In this document: piece after piece, positions 17,722 through 26,559 of the stretch
How the letters are laid out: every line of letters starts with the position of its first letter
Numbering within the stretch: position 1 is the first letter of the stretch
Assembly (NCBI GenBank): GCA_021791895.1
Contig: JAJYVS010000009.1
Location: 1 to 64,000 of the forward strand
Length of the DNA: 64,000 nt
Direction: 5' to 3'
Origin: Actinomycetes bacterium
GTDB taxonomy: Bacteria; Actinomycetota; Acidimicrobiia; Acidimicrobiales; RAAP-2
Made by a program: the position numbers and the translations under genes
Notes under the pieces: model-generated
Databases searched by the model: none
What the model was told of the DNA's origin: nothing
The model's input: only the letters and a program-made list of their open reading frames with translations

Positions 17722-17795
17722 ACGCGAACGTTGCCGTTGCCGAGGCACTGATCCCCCCAGCGCGATTCGCCTGATCGCCCAGCCAACGTTCGCGT
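17722..17795. repeat. Widely spaced perfect inverted repeat upstream of the transporter operon
   Basis: ACGCGAACGTTG (17722-17733) and CAACGTTCGCGT (17784-17795), 12 of 12 bases complementary and 50 bp apart. Each arm contains the self-symmetric core AACGTT. They lie 160-230 bp before the permease gene and after the methyltransferase stop. They could be two operator half-sites for a looping regulator, or a bidirectional terminator stem. Confidence 0.5.
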
Positions 17796-17954
17796 GCACG
17801 AGGCGAGCGAGCGGCCATGGGGCTTGCGCCGGACCTGCCCTGCCACCCGTTGTCGTCTCCTGCGCGTCGCGCCGTAGGCTACGGTCCGGCCGAGATCACG
17901 GATCGTTGGTTCTCCAGAGGGAGTGTCTGCTTGGGGGGGTCCGGCATTCCAGTC

Positions 17955-19997
17955 GTGTCCGGTCGGCTGCACTCGGGTGCTGTCGCCCTTGGGCGCCTGC
18001 TGGTCCCAGTGGCAGCGATCATTGCCCTGCAGCTGACGCTCTTCCCGATGCCCTTCGGGGTCTTCGTGCTCGGCGCCGTCTTCGGGCTTCTGGGCTCGCT
18101 CATGGCCATCGGTCTCGCCCTCGTCTACCGGATGAACAAGACGGTGAACTTCGCCCAAGGGGACCTGGGCACCGCCCCGGCCACGTTGTCGGTCGGACTG
18201 GTGGCGTTCAGCGGGGTCAATTACTTCCTGGGCCTGGCGGCCGGGCTGGTAGCCACGGTGGTCCTGACCCTCATCGTCGAGGTGCTCGTGATCCGCAGGT
18301 TCGCCCGAGCGTCGCGCATCGTCCTCACCGTGGCCACCATCGGGCTTTCCCAGGTGCTCGTGGTCCTGAGCCTGCTCATCCCGCGGATCTGGGGCGAGAC
18401 GCCGATCTCGACCGCGCTGGTCAGTTTCCCCTGGCGCCTGCAGCTCCACCTGGCTCCGGTCATCTTCAACCAGGACGATCTGGTGGCCACGGTCGTGTCG
18501 GTGGCGGCGCTGAGTGCGGTGTCGATCTGGCTGCGTCGTAGCGACGTCGGGATCGCCGTGCGGGCGGCCGGCGACCGTCGCGACCGGGCGGCGATGCTCG
18601 GCATCTCGGTCAACCGGCTCCAGACCCTCACCTGGACGCTGGCGGCGCTGCTTTCGTTCGCCGCCGTGTTCTTCAAGGCGGCGATCGTGGGCCTGCCGCT
18701 CGACCCGACCTTCAGCCTGAGCGCTCTCGTGAGTGCGCTCGCGGCCCTGGCCCTCGGCGGCTTCGAGCACCTGCCCGTGGTCGCGGCGTCGGCGGTGGCT
18801 CTCGGGATCCTGGAAGAGGGGGTGGCCTGGGACCGGCCGACCAATCCCTCCATGGTGCTGGCGGTCGTGGCCGCCGTCGTGCTGGCCACGATCCTTCTGC
18901 GCCAGCTGGTGGCCAGGCGGACGGAACGAGAGTCGGCGCCAGGCTGGACGCTGGTCGGTGGGGTTCGGGACCTGCGCAGCTCGTTGCGATCCCTGCCCGT
19001 GGTCCGGGTGGGGAACCCGGCCGCCGTGGTCGGCGGGCTCGCCCTCGTCTTCACGGTCCCGCTGTGGATCGGTCCGGGGACGCTGATCGACCTGTCCACC
19101 CTGGTCGTCCTGGCCCTCGTCGGTTGTTCGATCGTGGTGCTCACCGGGTGGTCGGGCCAGGTCAGCCTGGCGCAGATGTCCTTCGCCGCGGTGGGCGCGG
19201 TGGTCGGCGCGGTCGCGCTCACCGATTGGCACTTCGACCTCAGCCTCGCCCTCCTCCTCGCCGCCGCCGCCGCTGCGGCGGCCGCGGTCGTGGTCGGCGT
19301 TCCGACCTTGCGGCTCGACGGGATCTTCGTGGCCGTCACCACCCTCGCCTTCGGTCTGGCCGCATCGGGCTACCTGCTCGACCGGGCGGAGTTCCACTGG
19401 ATCCCCTCGGGCTTCACCGGCACCAGCCGGTTCTTCGGCGTCCCCCTCTCTGCCGAGTCCTCGATCTTCGCCGTGTGCGCCGGTTGCCTGGTCCTGGTGC
19501 TCGCCGGGTTGCGCGGCCTGCGGCACAGCCGCGCCGGACGGGTTCTGCGGGCGCTGCCGAGCAACGAGCGGGCGGCCGCCGCCTTCGGGGTGCGGAGCGC
19601 GCGCACCAAGCTGACCGGCTTCGCGGTCTCCGGGGCCATCGCCGGGATCGCCGGCTGCCTCCTCGTGGTGGTCAACCAGCAGTACACCGAGGTCCCCTTC
19701 GCCGTGCCGGCCAGCGTGACCGTGTTCGCGGCCACCGCTGTCGGGGGTCTGAGCTCGCCACTCGGGGCGGTCCTGGGCGCCGCCCTGGTCGAGGGCTCGA
19801 CGACCCTCCTCCCCCCGAGCTGGCAGCTGTTCCCCTCGGCCTTCGGCGTCCTCGTGGTCCTGCTGGCCTTCCCCGCCGGGCTCTCGGGTCTGTGGTACGC
19901 GGGGCGCGATCGCGTGCTCCGGGCGCTGGCCGCCCGCCGCCGGGAACCTCCGGGGGACGAGGGACCCGAGCCGGTCCTCGAGGCTGCCCTGTCATGA
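17955..19997 (+). CDS. Fused branched-chain amino acid-type ABC permease (LivH-LivM in one chain)
   Basis: About 680-aa inner-membrane permease with two LivHM-type domains. The first domain covers about residues 1-335 (MNKTVNFAQGDLG is the LivH signature). The second covers about 375-650 (GWSGQVSLAQMSFAAVGA is the LivM signature, with the EAA-like SNERAAAAFGVRSARTKL). GTG at 17955 is the chosen start; the frame is open up to ATG 17817 but without homology. The stop overlaps the next gene by 4 bp. The two permease halves are normally separate proteins. Together with the next gene it should form one importer for an amino acid, amide or other small organic acid; solute unknown. Confidence 0.85.
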   Translation: MSGRLHSGAVALGRLLVPVAAIIALQLTLFPMPFGVFVLGAVFGLLGSLMAIGLALVYRMNKTVNFAQGDLGTAPATLSVGLVAFSGVNYFLGLAAGLVATVVLTLIVEVLVIRRFARASRIVLTVATIGLSQVLVVLSLLIPRIWGETPISTALVSFPWRLQLHLAPVIFNQDDLVATVVSVAALSAVSIWLRRSDVGIAVRAAGDRRDRAAMLGISVNRLQTLTWTLAALLSFAAVFFKAAIVGLPLDPTFSLSALVSALAALALGGFEHLPVVAASAVALGILEEGVAWDRPTNPSMVLAVVAAVVLATILLRQLVARRTERESAPGWTLVGGVRDLRSSLRSLPVVRVGNPAAVVGGLALVFTVPLWIGPGTLIDLSTLVVLALVGCSIVVLTGWSGQVSLAQMSFAAVGAVVGAVALTDWHFDLSLALLLAAAAAAAAAVVVGVPTLRLDGIFVAVTTLAFGLAASGYLLDRAEFHWIPSGFTGTSRFFGVPLSAESSIFAVCAGCLVLVLAGLRGLRHSRAGRVLRALPSNERAAAAFGVRSARTKLTGFAVSGAIAGIAGCLLVVVNQQYTEVPFAVPASVTVFAATAVGGLSSPLGAVLGAALVEGSTTLLPPSWQLFPSAFGVLVVLLAFPAGLSGLWYAGRDRVLRALAARRREPPGDEGPEPVLEAALS

Positions 19998-22969
19998 GCG
20001 CGACCACCGGACCACCCGTTGGCGCTCTCCGCGGTCGCTTGTCCGAACGCTTCGGCGGGGGTGCCCCCCTGCTCCCCCTCGGGGTGCTGTTCACGATCGA
20101 GCTCTTGGATCAGGCCAACCAGAGCGCGTACGGCCTGCTGGTTCCCAACCTGCGGGAGATCTTCCACCTCACCAACGCCGGGATCCTGCTCATCTCGGCC
20201 ATCGGTGGGGCCGGCGCACTGCTGTGCACGGTCCCGGTCGCCATCCTGGCCGACCGCACCTCCCTCCGGGTTCGGATCGCGCTGGTCGGGGCCGGCGTGA
20301 GCGCGCTGTTCGCGATCGGCCTCGGGGCGGCGACGAGCGCGGTGATCGCCGCCGTCGCGCTGTGCGGGATGTCCATGGGCCAGGCGGTGATCTTCCCCAC
20401 CCACAATTCGCTGCTCGCCGACTACTACCCGGTGCAGGTGCGCCAACGCATCTTCTACGCCCACCGCGGCGGCGTCAGCTTCGGAGCGCTCTCGGGAGTC
20501 CTGATCGGAGCCGGGCTGACCGCCTTGTTCAGCTGGAGGGCGCCGTTCTTCTTCTTCTCGGTGCCGATCGCCGGCGCGGTCGCCCTCGGCGTCCGGCTCC
20601 GGGAGCCGCCGCGCGGCCGTCACGAACAAGCCGCGCTGTCGGCCCGGATGGCCGAGCTCGGGAACGGGAACCGATCGGCCCTGGCCTCCGGGGACGACGG
20701 CGACGTCGCCCTCGGCGAAGCGGACCAGCGCGAGCACCCGCCGTCCTTCGGGGAGGCCTGGCGGATGGTGTGGAAGATCGGGGCGCTCCGGCGCATCTTC
20801 TACGCGCTCCCGATGCTCTCGGCGGCGATCGCCGGGTTCGCCTCGCTGGCCTCGCTCCAGTACCAAGAGACGTTCCACCTCGGGGTCTCCGAGCGCGCCT
20901 ACCTCAGCGCCCCCATCCAGGTCTTCCACCTGCTCGGGTTGGTCGCCGGGGCGATGGTGGCCACCAGGCTCAACCGACGGGGCCTCCGACGGATCTTCTC
21001 GATGCTCGGGGTGGCCGCGCTGTCGGCCTCGGCCTTCTCGGCCCTCTTCGCGCTGGCCCCGTCGGTCCCGGTCGCGTTCGTGGCCAACGCCGGGATCGAG
21101 CTGTCCCTGGCGGTCGTGGGTCCCGGGGTCCTCGCCGCGCTGTCGCTCGCCATCCCGGCCCGGGCCCGTTCGATCGGCTTCTCCATCACCTCGTTGTTCG
21201 TCTTGCCGGGCCTGATCGTGCTCCCGCTGGTCGGCGTGCTCGGCGACCACTTCGGGTTCCGCTACGGGCTGCTGTTGGCGGTACCGGTCTTCGCCGTCGG
21301 CGGGCTGATCGTCTCGAGCGCCGGTTCGGTGATCGACCGAGACGTCACCAATGTGTGGACCTCCATGGCGACCCGGGCCCGGATGCTGGCCGACCGGCAT
21401 CGGGGCCGGCTCCCGCTGCTCGCGGTGCGCGACCTGACGGTCGGCTACGACGGGGTGAACGTGATCGAGGGCTTGGACCTCGACATCTCCGAGGGGGAGA
21501 TCGTGGCCCTGCTCGGGACGAACGGCGCCGGCAAGTCGACCCTGCTCCGGGCGATCGGCGGGGTGGTCGAGGCGAGCGGGGGCGCCGTCGTCTTCGACGG
21601 CCGGGACATCACCCACGTGCCGCCCGACGAGATCGCCCGCCTCGGGATCGTCCAGGTGCCCGGTGGGGCCGGGATCTTCCCCTCCTTGAGCGTCGGGGAG
21701 AACCTGCGCGCCGCCAACTGGCAGTCCCGCCACCAACCGGACGGGGCCGAGCGGATCGGCCGGGCGCTCGGCGTCTTCCCCGACCTCGCGGCGCGGCTCG
21801 TGGAACGGGCGGGCAACCTTTCGGGGGGCCAGCAGCAGATGCTGGCGCTGGCCATGGCGCTCCTCGGGCGTCCCCGGCTGCTCCTGATCGACGAGCTCTC
21901 GCTCGGCCTCGCTCCCCGGGTGGTCGAGGACCTGCTCTCCTCGGTCCAGGCGCTCCGGGCGACCGGGACCGCGGTGTTGCTGGTCGAGCAGTCGGTCGAC
22001 GTGGCCGTCTCGGTCGCCGACCGTGGCTATGTGATCGAGAGCGGGTCCATCCGCTTCGCCGGCACCGCCACCGAGATCGCCAGGGAACCCGAGCTTCTCC
22101 GGGCCATCTACCTGCACCCGGGCACCGGTGGACGCCGCGTCGGCACCGTCGGGACGCCGTCGGCCCCGCCCGAGGCGACGCCCGCCCTCAAAGTGGTCGA
22201 GGCGTCCCTCGCCTTCGGAGGGATCACCGCCCTCGACCAGGTCAGCCTGGCGGCGAACCCGGCCGAGATCCTCGGGATCATCGGGCCCAACGGTGCCGGC
22301 AAGACCTCGCTGTTCGACGTGGTGTCCGGGTTCGAGGCCCCGATGGGCGGCCGGGTGCTCCTGCACGGCATCGACGTGACGGCGCGGCCCCCGGCACTCC
22401 GGGCCCGACTCGGCCTCGGGCGGCTGTTCCAGGACTCCCGGCTGTTCGCCAGCTTGAGCGTGCGAGAAGCACTGGCGGTCGCCCTCGAGCGCTTCATCGA
22501 CGTCTCGGACCCGCTCAACGCGATGCTTCGCCTGCCGGCCCACGTCGACACCGAGGCCGCGGTGTCCGAACGGGTCGACGAACTGATCGAGAGCTTCGGC
22601 CTCACCCGTTACGCCGAACACCTCGTGGCCGAGTTGTCGACCGGGCTGCGACGCCTGGTCGACCTGGCGGCGGTGATGGCCCTCCAGCCCGATGTGGTCC
22701 TGCTCGACGAGCCGGCCTCGGGGGTGGCCCAGCGCGAGGTCGAGGCCATGATCGAGGTGCTCCACCGGGTGCGCGACCGCCTGGAGGCCACCCTGCTCGT
22801 CGTCGAGCACAACATCGCCTTCGTGTCGGTCCTGGCCGACCGGCTGGTGGCCATGGACCGGGGGGCGGTTGTGGCGACCGGCTCGCCCGGCGACGTGCTC
22901 GCCTCCGCGGCGGTGGAAGCAGCGTTCCTCGGCACCGGTGCGCCGATCGGCGAGAGGCGCCACCGGTGA
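19994..22969 (+). CDS. MFS transporter fused to two Liv-type ABC ATPases (MFS-LivF-LivG)
   Basis: A single unbroken 991-aa frame with three domains. Residues about 1-455 are a major facilitator, 12 predicted TM (ELLDQANQSAYGLLVPNLRE; LADRTSLRVRI loop). Residues about 475-710 are a LivF-like ATPase: Walker A GTNGAGKS, signature LSGGQQQM, Walker B LLLIDELSLGLAP. Residues about 730-985 are a LivG-like ATPase: Walker A GPNGAGKT, degenerate signature LSTGLRRLVDLA, Walker B VVLLDEPASGVAQRE. ABC and MFS carriers normally use different energy sources and are separate proteins. The overlaps with the LivHM fusion (upstream) and the binding protein (downstream) show the three genes work together. The MFS part may be a facilitator, a sensor or a membrane anchor for the ATPases. 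Confidence 0.88.
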   Translation: MSATTGPPVGALRGRLSERFGGGAPLLPLGVLFTIELLDQANQSAYGLLVPNLREIFHLTNAGILLISAIGGAGALLCTVPVAILADRTSLRVRIALVGAGVSALFAIGLGAATSAVIAAVALCGMSMGQAVIFPTHNSLLADYYPVQVRQRIFYAHRGGVSFGALSGVLIGAGLTALFSWRAPFFFFSVPIAGAVALGVRLREPPRGRHEQAALSARMAELGNGNRSALASGDDGDVALGEADQREHPPSFGEAWRMVWKIGALRRIFYALPMLSAAIAGFASLASLQYQETFHLGVSERAYLSAPIQVFHLLGLVAGAMVATRLNRRGLRRIFSMLGVAALSASAFSALFALAPSVPVAFVANAGIELSLAVVGPGVLAALSLAIPARARSIGFSITSLFVLPGLIVLPLVGVLGDHFGFRYGLLLAVPVFAVGGLIVSSAGSVIDRDVTNVWTSMATRARMLADRHRGRLPLLAVRDLTVGYDGVNVIEGLDLDISEGEIVALLGTNGAGKSTLLRAIGGVVEASGGAVVFDGRDITHVPPDEIARLGIVQVPGGAGIFPSLSVGENLRAANWQSRHQPDGAERIGRALGVFPDLAARLVERAGNLSGGQQQMLALAMALLGRPRLLLIDELSLGLAPRVVEDLLSSVQALRATGTAVLLVEQSVDVAVSVADRGYVIESGSIRFAGTATEIAREPELLRAIYLHPGTGGRRVGTVGTPSAPPEATPALKVVEASLAFGGITALDQVSLAANPAEILGIIGPNGAGKTSLFDVVSGFEAPMGGRVLLHGIDVTARPPALRARLGLGRLFQDSRLFASLSVREALAVALERFIDVSDPLNAMLRLPAHVDTEAAVSERVDELIESFGLTRYAEHLVAELSTGLRRLVDLAAVMALQPDVVLLDEPASGVAQREVEAMIEVLHRVRDRLEATLLVVEHNIAFVSVLADRLVAMDRGAVVATGSPGDVLASAAVEAAFLGTGAPIGERRHR

Positions 22970-24696
22970 ACGCCGAGCGGCCGATCCCCGCCCCGTGGCC
23001 CCGGGTGGGCCGTCTCCGGCGCTACGGCCCGGCTTCGCTCATCCTCGTCGCGCTGGTCGTCTTCGGCGTCCTGGCCACGGTGGCGGCCCCCGGTGGCACC
23101 GGCTCCAATGGAGGCGGGTCCCCCGGCCCGGCCAAGGTGAGTCTGCCGGTGACCTACGCCGTCGCCCAGGCGGCCGGGAAGACCGCCGACTACCACTGGG
23201 GCTCGCGCTGTGACCGCCGGACCGGGCGGATCAAGATGCCCACGCTCTACGCGCCGCCGTGCGTGCCCGTGTTCAACGGGCGCAACGGGGAGAGCACCTG
23301 GAGCGGGGTGGGGGCGAAGACCATCGACGTCGTCTACTACGAGGCCCCGCCGGGCGGGCTGGCCTCAGCAGTCGAGGGGGCGGCGGGGACCGCGTCGACG
23401 ACCCTGGCCACGGCCGAGGACTTCGTGACCATGCTCAACCACACCGTGGAGCTCTACGGACGCAAGGTGCAGCTCATCCCGTTCCATGCCTCGGGCGCGG
23501 GCTCCGACTCGGTGGCCGCCCAGGCCGACGCGGTCCGGGTGGCCCAGCAGATCCACGCCTTCGCGTCGATCGGTGGTCCCGACCAGACGAGCGTCTACGC
23601 CGACGAGCTGGCCCGCCTCCACGTCCTGTGCATCGGCTGCGCCAATTCGGCCATCGCCGCGACCTTGGAGCAGTACTCGCCGTACCTGTGGGCCGAGGCC
23701 CCCACCCTCGACTCGTTGCTCAACACGGCCGTCAGCTACGTCATCGACAAGCTGGTCGGGAAGCGGGCGATCTGGGCCGGGGAGGCCTCGCTCCGCCGCC
23801 GGAAACGACTCTTCGAGGTGGTCTACGACGCCGCCAACCCACCGAGCGCCAACGGCACCCGGCTCTCCGACGAGATCACCCGTCGTTTCAAGCAGGCCAA
23901 GGTGTCCTTCGGACCCCACCAGTCCCTCACCTATCAGCTCGACCTGACCACCCTGCCCGACCAGGCCGCCACCATCGCCGCCAAGCTGAAGGCCGACCGG
24001 GTGACGACGGTGATCTTCATCGGCGACCCGATCATGCCCATCTACCTCACCCGGGCCGCGGCGGAGATCGGGTACTACCCCGAGTGGGTCATCACCGGGA
24101 CCGTCCTCACCGACACCACCACCCTCGGCCGCTACTACAACCAGGCGGAGTGGGCGCACGCCTTCGGGATCTCGGCGCTCCCGGTGCCGACCGCCATCGG
24201 GGTGAGCGAGCCCTACCGCCTCTACAAGTGGTGGTATGGCGAGGAGAAGACGCCGCCGGCGGCCAAGGTGGCCCCGGTGATCCTCCCGCCCATCGAGCAG
24301 CTCTTCTTGGGTCTGGAGCTGGCCGGGCCCGACCTCACCCCGGCCAGTTTCGCCGCCGGGATGTTTGGGGCCCCGCCGGCCGGTGGGGGCCCGACCTCGC
24401 CGCTCGTCGCCTACGGTCACCACGAGTCGGCCTCCACCTCGGGCTACGCGTCGCCGTCGGACTACACGTTCATCTGGTGGAACGCCCGGGCCAAGGGTCC
24501 GAACGAGGAGGGCACAGAGGGGACGGGCATGGTCGAGTACGTCGACGGAGGGAAGCGGTATCCGCTCGGGACGATGCCCAGGGCCGCGATCCCGATGTTC
24601 GGGGCCGCCCGGGCCCTGACGATGTACTCGAGTCCTCCGGCGGCCAGCCGGCCCCCGGCCTACCCGCCCTGGCCGGGCTCGCCAACGGCGGGCTGA
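22966..24696 (+). CDS. Membrane-anchored type 1 periplasmic-binding-fold protein (LivK-like)
   Basis: 576-aa substrate-binding protein of the ABC unit. The GTG start at 22966 overlaps the ATPase stop. A TM anchor lies at about 19-42 (ASLILVALVVFGVLATVAA), not a cleavable lipobox. The Gly-rich linker is followed by a two-lobe type 1 binding fold (VELYGRKVQLIPFHASGAG; IGGPDQTSVYADELARL; VTTVIFIGDPIMPIYL; EWVITGTVLTDTTTLGRYY). It is longer than usual LivK (about 370-400 aa), with extra Cys residues near the N-terminus (SRCDRRTG, PPCVPVF). Ligand unknown. Confidence 0.82.
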   Translation: MNAERPIPAPWPRVGRLRRYGPASLILVALVVFGVLATVAAPGGTGSNGGGSPGPAKVSLPVTYAVAQAAGKTADYHWGSRCDRRTGRIKMPTLYAPPCVPVFNGRNGESTWSGVGAKTIDVVYYEAPPGGLASAVEGAAGTASTTLATAEDFVTMLNHTVELYGRKVQLIPFHASGAGSDSVAAQADAVRVAQQIHAFASIGGPDQTSVYADELARLHVLCIGCANSAIAATLEQYSPYLWAEAPTLDSLLNTAVSYVIDKLVGKRAIWAGEASLRRRKRLFEVVYDAANPPSANGTRLSDEITRRFKQAKVSFGPHQSLTYQLDLTTLPDQAATIAAKLKADRVTTVIFIGDPIMPIYLTRAAAEIGYYPEWVITGTVLTDTTTLGRYYNQAEWAHAFGISALPVPTAIGVSEPYRLYKWWYGEEKTPPAAKVAPVILPPIEQLFLGLELAGPDLTPASFAAGMFGAPPAGGGPTSPLVAYGHHESASTSGYASPSDYTFIWWNARAKGPNEEGTEGTGMVEYVDGGKRYPLGTMPRAAIPMFGAARALTMYSSPPAASRPPAYPPWPGSPTAG

Positions 24697-24887
24697 GGTC
24701 GCTCCGGTCCTGAGGCGCCGCACCCGGCCGGGCGCTGACGCAGGTCCAGCTCAAAACAGTAGATTCGCCCACCACGACCACCTCTGCTTGGACCGGCTCG
24801 CCCCGACTCCGTGAGCATCACGGCGCCCGCCCGCCTGCCCGTCGGGCCGTCCCGCCGAGCACCCGACGAGCGTGGGGGACCCGAGCG

Positions 24888-26495
24888 ATGGTGCTCCTGG
24901 CCCTCGTGACCCTGCTTGCCGCCTGTTCTACCCCGGCCGCCGAGCACCGGAACAGGCGACGCACGCCCGCTGTGGCGGCCAAGAAGCCCGAGCCCCTCCG
25001 GACCTTCCTCGGCCCCGACGGCGTCGAGTCGAGCGCCATCATCGCCCAAAACAAGCTTCCCGGGACCTCGGCGTGGCAGATCACCTCGGAGGGGCCGGGT
25101 TTCGTCGAGGGCTTCGCCGACCACAACTACGCCCAGCAGGGCGACACCGTCGGGCTCTACGTGTCCACCGACTACCCGAGCTTCCAGGTCATCGCCTACC
25201 GCATGGGGTGGTACCAGGGGCTCGGGGCCCGGCAGGTCTGGACCTCGGGGAGTGTGGCCGGGGTGTACCAGCCCCAGTGCCCGGTGCAGGCGTCCACCAA
25301 CATGGTGAGCTGCGACAACTGGTCCCTGTCGCTCACGATGACCATCACCTCGGCCTTCTTCCCCGGCGACTACCTGCTCAAACTGGTGGCCGGGGACAAC
25401 TCGGCCTACGTCCCGCTCACCATCTGGCAACCGACCAGCACCGCCACCTACCTCGTGATGAACCGCTCGCTGGTCGAGCAGGGCTGGAACAGCTTCGGGG
25501 GCTACGACTTCTACAAGGGAACCGGCCCGTGCATCCTCGACACGAACTCGTACCCCCCGTGCAACCGGGCCCGGGTGGTGTCCTTCGACCGGCCCTATTC
25601 GGGCTACGGCGCATCGGACTTCTTGACCAATGAGTACCCGATGGTGTCGTTCATGGAGCAAGAGGGGCTGGACGTCACCTACTGCACCGACATCTGCATC
25701 TCCGAGCATCCGAGCTTCGTTGCCCAGCACAAGGCCTTGATCGCCCTCGACCACGACGAGACGTGGACCAACTCCGAACGCATGGCGGTGCTCGACGCGG
25801 CCAACGCCGGGGTCAACGTGGCCTTCTTCGGCGCCGCCACCTTCGTCCGCCATGCCCGCCTGCAGCCCTCCCCACTCGGCATCGACCGGGAGGAGGTGGA
25901 CTACCGCAATGCCGCCGAAGACCCGCTCTCCAGCCAGGGCGGCGACCCCCTGGAGGTGACCGGGAACACGTGGGCCTCGCCGCCGACCAACTGGGACTCC
26001 GAATCGTTCCTGGGCCAGATCTACAGCGGGTTCATGGTGCCTGGCGCCCCGAACGCGCCGATGGTGGTCTACGACGCTAGCTCCTGGCTCTTCGCCGACA
26101 CCGGTCTCACCAACGGCAGTGCCATCCCGTCGGTCATCAACTCCGACATCGACCACCTCGACCCCAGCGGACCGTTCCCCCAGAACCTCCAGGTCCTCGC
26201 CCACTCGCCGATCCCGCTCTCCGAGAGCTACACCAACCAGGGGACCTGGAACGGCAACACCTATTCGGACACCACCTATTACACGATCGGCGGCAGCGGA
26301 GCCGGCGTGTTCGACAGCGGCAACAACGTGTGGGTGGCCACCCTCCAGCCGTGTTCGCCTTCGAACCCCGGATGCCCGGCACCGATGATGCGACGCCTGA
26401 CCGGCAACGTCCTGCGGCTCTTCGGCCAGGGTCCGGCGGGCCAGCTCGAGCCCTCGCAGCCGAACTGGAGCACGGTGACCCCAGCCGGATCCTGA
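24888..26495 (+). CDS. Lipoprotein with N,N-dimethylformamidase beta-subunit-like domain
   Basis: 535-aa exported lipoprotein. The lipobox is LLAAC, with Cys at about residue 13. The body resembles the C-terminal domain of the N,N-dimethylformamidase large subunit: FADHNYAQQGDTVGLYV, YRMGWYQGLGARQV, YLVMNRSLVEQGWNSFGGYDFY, ALDHDETWTNSERMAVL, and ADTGLTNGSAIPSVINSDIDHL. In the true enzyme this domain is cytoplasmic and binds iron; here it would be on the cell surface. It follows the ABC operon by 190 bp on the same strand, so it could act on the substrate before uptake. No activity is proven for such lipoproteins. Confidence 0.75.
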   Translation: MVLLALVTLLAACSTPAAEHRNRRRTPAVAAKKPEPLRTFLGPDGVESSAIIAQNKLPGTSAWQITSEGPGFVEGFADHNYAQQGDTVGLYVSTDYPSFQVIAYRMGWYQGLGARQVWTSGSVAGVYQPQCPVQASTNMVSCDNWSLSLTMTITSAFFPGDYLLKLVAGDNSAYVPLTIWQPTSTATYLVMNRSLVEQGWNSFGGYDFYKGTGPCILDTNSYPPCNRARVVSFDRPYSGYGASDFLTNEYPMVSFMEQEGLDVTYCTDICISEHPSFVAQHKALIALDHDETWTNSERMAVLDAANAGVNVAFFGAATFVRHARLQPSPLGIDREEVDYRNAAEDPLSSQGGDPLEVTGNTWASPPTNWDSESFLGQIYSGFMVPGAPNAPMVVYDASSWLFADTGLTNGSAIPSVINSDIDHLDPSGPFPQNLQVLAHSPIPLSESYTNQGTWNGNTYSDTTYYTIGGSGAGVFDSGNNVWVATLQPCSPSNPGCPAPMMRRLTGNVLRLFGQGPAGQLEPSQPNWSTVTPAGS

Positions 26496-26559
26496 GGCGG
26501 GCCGCGCTGACCTGATCGCTGCCGAGCACGGGCGGCCGCACCCGGAGAGAGGAGGCGGC

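Noticed and set aside
16866-19526. Very long open frame on the minus strand (886 codons)
   Set aside because: It lies antisense to the permease and methyltransferase genes, is Arg/Asp/Gly/His-rich, and has no domains; a GC-rich shadow.
19370-22963. Open frame of 1197 codons on the minus strand
   Set aside because: Antisense to the permease and MFS-ATPase genes, with the typical low-complexity composition of antisense GC-rich frames.
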